From NCBI GenBank assembly GCA_023249715.1, contig JAHFCA010000087.1:1-6575 (forward strand): 6,575 bases of DNA, given 5' to 3'. Positions 4,915 through 6,575 of the stretch are shown here, one piece after another (the first letter of the stretch is position 1; the number at the start of each line of letters is the position of its first letter). The notes beneath the pieces were generated by a model, which was given only the letters and a program-made list of their open reading frames with translations, was not told where the DNA came from and ran no database searches. Source of the DNA: Elusimicrobiota bacterium. GTDB lineage: Bacteria > Elusimicrobiota > Elusimicrobia > 2-02-FULL-39-32. The position numbers and the translations under genes were made by a program.

Positions 4915-5082
4915 TGGAGATATTGAAAAACGCTGGCTAAAACATTAACCCAAATATCTCAGTTAGATAGGCCACAGCTCTATTAAAAATTCACCTTCAA
5001 ATGGTTCCCTCTTAGGGAAACTAAGGACCTTCTTTGATATGTCTATAAATCAATAAGTTCAACTAGATTTGGGATTGACTCC
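4915..5082. other. Non-coding stretch with short inverted repeats only
   Basis: No convincing gene is present. Two minor inverted repeats are seen: GAGATATT (4917-4924) with AATATCTC (4953-4960), and TTCCCT-CTT-AGGGAA (5005-5019), a 6-bp stem with a 3-base loop. The second is followed by no T-run, so it is not a standard terminator. Confidence 0.5.
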
Positions 5083-5100
5083 GTTTGAAACGTTTCAAAC
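5083..5100. promoter_or_regulatory. Perfect 18-bp palindrome, LacI/GalR-type operator candidate
   Basis: GTTTGAAACGTTTCAAAC is a perfect palindrome with a central CG. Its core TGAAACGTTTCA matches the general form of operators bound by LacI/GalR/CcpA-family regulators. It lies 65 bases upstream of the large exported-protein gene and 51 bases upstream of its likely -10. A TTGACT at 5075-5080 just upstream could be a -35, but no good -10 pairs with it. No regulator gene is in the window. Confidence 0.6.
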
Positions 5101-5109
5101 TTGTTACAA

Positions 5110-5138
5110 AAAGTTTACAGAAAGTTTGAGAAAAGTTT
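5110..5138 (+). repeat. Three AAAGTTT repeats at an exact 11-bp period
   Basis: AAAGTTT occurs at 5110-5116, 5121-5127 and 5132-5138, each 11 bases from the next. A related AACGTTT inside the palindrome begins at 5089, 21 bases upstream, about two helical turns. The sites therefore lie on one face of the helix. They could be activator sites or a curved upstream tract for the next promoter. Confidence 0.5.
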
Positions 5139-5151
5139 CGAGGTTATTGTT

Positions 5152-5157
5152 TATACT
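5152..5157 (+). promoter_or_regulatory. Possible -10 element of the large exported-protein gene
   Basis: TATACT ends 8 bases before the ATG at 5166. The nearest -35-like hexamer, TTGAGA at 5126-5131, has a 20-base spacer, too long for a strong promoter, so an activator may be needed. If used, transcription would start almost at the ATG. Confidence 0.35.
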
Positions 5158-5165
5158 CTAACTGT

Positions 5166-6575
5166 ATGATCCATTTCTGGTTAGGGAAAAGAAATAGAAG
5201 CTGGTTACAACTAACCGCAACAACCGTTGCGGCTAGCTTTTTATTTACGACGGTAAGCGCCCCTTTCGCCCAAGCCTCATTCTGGGACGAAAGACGCAAA
5301 TCTGTAGAGGACCTTAAGAACCAGAACAATCCTGTACAAATAGCTTCAGCTCTGGGCGCTTCTGTCAATTCCCCCTCTCTTTTAGAATCTTTCCCCACAC
5401 CCAACCTGCAAAACTTTAATTCTTCTCTGGAAAATGCGCTTAAACGAATCCAAACAACCTCCATACCCTCTCATCCTAAGAAAGTTTCCAGCCAGTTGCC
5501 TATGGCGCTTGTCTCTAAACTAGGAGCTTATGGAGAAATAGAACAAGTATTTATAGCCCCGTCAACGTCTCTTACTCTAACCTCGGGAAAACTAGAATCT
5601 TCTCATCCTATTATTCTCCAAATCCAAGACGCGCACGATATTTATAGCGTGCAGAAAAACATCGCTTATCTCTTAAAGGATATTCTGGAAATGGGAGTCT
5701 CGGTGGTTGGAGTCGAAGGAAGTGAAGGGGTCATGGAAGGGATTCGCAAATGGAGACAATATCCAGATAGAGAAAGTCTAATGGGAGTGGCAGGATACCT
5801 ATTAAAGGAGGGGTTACTCACCGGAGTAGAAATTGCGGGGTTGGGAACAGAAAACAATGGTGTAGAGTTTTATGGAGTGGAAGAGGGAAGCAAATATTTA
5901 GAGCAAGTTCATAGTTTTAAAGACACATTAAACGCAAGTCAGGAAGTAGAAAAATGGTATACGGAATCTGGGAAAAGAGTGAGCTCACTTAAAGAGAAAA
6001 ACTACACCCCGGAAATGAAGGAACTAGATTATAAGAAGGAGGAATATGAAAAAGGAAAATTAAATCTAGGAGAGTGGGTGACCACTCTTTCTTTAAAATC
6101 TTCACTCTCAACTCATCTATCCAAATATCTAAAAGCTTATCAACTAGAGAAAACAATAGATTTTAAGAAAGTAGAGCAAGAGCAGAAAAGTGTACTGAAG
6201 AACCTAAGCGAGAAAATAAACCACAAAGAGATGGGTGAACTCTTAAGTGAGAGTCTCCTCTATAGGTTAGGCAAAATTAGCTATGGGGAGTTTTATGGCA
6301 GGTTAAAAGAAAGGTGCGGAAAATCTAGAGTTTTTATTAGCCCCCAAATGGCTAACTATATGGAATATGTAACAAGGGTCGACGGGATTCATAGGGAACA
6401 ATTATTTAAGGAACTTAAAACAGCCGAAGAAAAAGTGTGGGACAAAACGATTGGGAACGATATTAAAGCAAAAGATTTATATCAAATAGATAAAGATTAC
6501 AAGCTTATTGGCAAAGCAATTGATTTTAAACTAAATGTAGAAGATTGGCAGGAATATATATATAGGAAGAAGGAG
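5166..6575 (+). CDS. Large exported protein of unknown function, N-terminal 470 residues
   Basis: The frame is open from the ATG at 5166 to the window end. The first 37 residues form a clear signal peptide: basic KRNRS, a hydrophobic stretch LTATTVAASFLFTTVSA, and a signal peptidase I site AQA37-S38. The mature part begins SFWDERRKS. Residues about 150-215 are the most ordered: IILQIQDAHDIYSVQKNIAYLL (D155, H157), then VSVVGVEGSEG (E184) and further helices, resembling an alpha/beta unit with acidic and histidine residues at strand ends. I recall similar QDAH...VEG segments in very long Omnitrophota secreted proteins, and a distant link to ChaN/TraB or erythromycin-esterase-like folds is conceivable, but I cannot assign an activity. 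Residues about 250-470 are highly charged and helical (Lys/Glu-rich), probably coiled coil. No Shine-Dalgarno precedes the ATG; the operator-like palindrome and phased repeats lie upstream. Confidence 0.75.
   Translation, partial: MIHFWLGKRNRSWLQLTATTVAASFLFTTVSAPFAQASFWDERRKSVEDLKNQNNPVQIASALGASVNSPSLLESFPTPNLQNFNSSLENALKRIQTTSIPSHPKKVSSQLPMALVSKLGAYGEIEQVFIAPSTSLTLTSGKLESSHPIILQIQDAHDIYSVQKNIAYLLKDILEMGVSVVGVEGSEGVMEGIRKWRQYPDRESLMGVAGYLLKEGLLTGVEIAGLGTENNGVEFYGVEEGSKYLEQVHSFKDTLNASQEVEKWYTESGKRVSSLKEKNYTPEMKELDYKKEEYEKGKLNLGEWVTTLSLKSSLSTHLSKYLKAYQLEKTIDFKKVEQEQKSVLKNLSEKINHKEMGELLSESLLYRLGKISYGEFYGRLKERCGKSRVFISPQMANYMEYVTRVDGIHREQLFKELKTAEEKVWDKTIGNDIKAKDLYQIDKDYKLIGKAIDFKLNVEDWQEYIYRKKE

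Noticed and set aside
5005..5019. Small hairpin as a terminator
   Set aside because: A 6-bp stem with a 3-base loop and no following T-run; too weak.
5144..5464. 106-residue minus-strand open frame at the right
   Set aside because: It is antisense to the signal-peptide region of the exported protein, whose plus-strand frame is open for 470 codons and has a clear signal peptide.

Overview
The window looks like accessory-rich DNA from an uncultured bacterium with moderate GC. The best guess for its source is Candidatus Omnitrophota or a close relative. That guess rests on remembered resemblance of the right-edge secreted protein (a QDAH...GVEG region behind a signal peptide) to large proteins of that group, not on a search, so it is an inference.

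Left part (1-946, minus strand): most of an acetylornithine aminotransferase gene (argD-type), cut by the window edge. It is divergently arranged with a plus-strand gene at 1074-2567. That gene encodes an exported-looking phospholipase D-family protein with one canonical HKD motif, fused to a C-terminal half that resembles winged-helix DNA-binding domains. Its sigma70-type promoter lies so close to the ATG that the mRNA would be almost leaderless.

Middle (about 2570-4195): an insertion sequence of about 1.5 kb with one intact DDE transposase on the minus strand, of the rve/integrase type and perhaps related to the IS1202 or ISNCY group. Its ends carry 22-bp imperfect inverted repeats. An additional end-like copy lies further left, and a 13-bp sequence is repeated directly at both flanks, so the history is more complex than one clean insertion. 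The left flank also holds a perfect homopyrimidine mirror repeat and two tandem DnaA-box-like octamers.

Right-centre (4201-4914): a compact type II toxin-antitoxin operon. It has a strong extended -10 promoter, a ribbon-helix-helix antitoxin and a RelE/ParE-fold toxin that begins with TTG immediately after the antitoxin stop and in the same frame. The toxin's 3' end runs into a long imperfect hairpin of about 172 bp (82-nt arms, 8-nt loop) flanked by TATA. This looks like a MITE that supplied the toxin's last 20 or so codons and its stop.

Right part (4915-6575): about 250 bp of non-coding DNA with a perfect 18-bp LacI-type palindrome and three AAAGTTT repeats at an 11-bp period. They precede the N-terminal 470 residues of a large exported protein of unknown function that runs off the window. 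No RNA gene or CRISPR array was seen. The genes do not form one pathway: the layout is two host loci with an IS, a toxin-antitoxin module and a MITE-like element between them.
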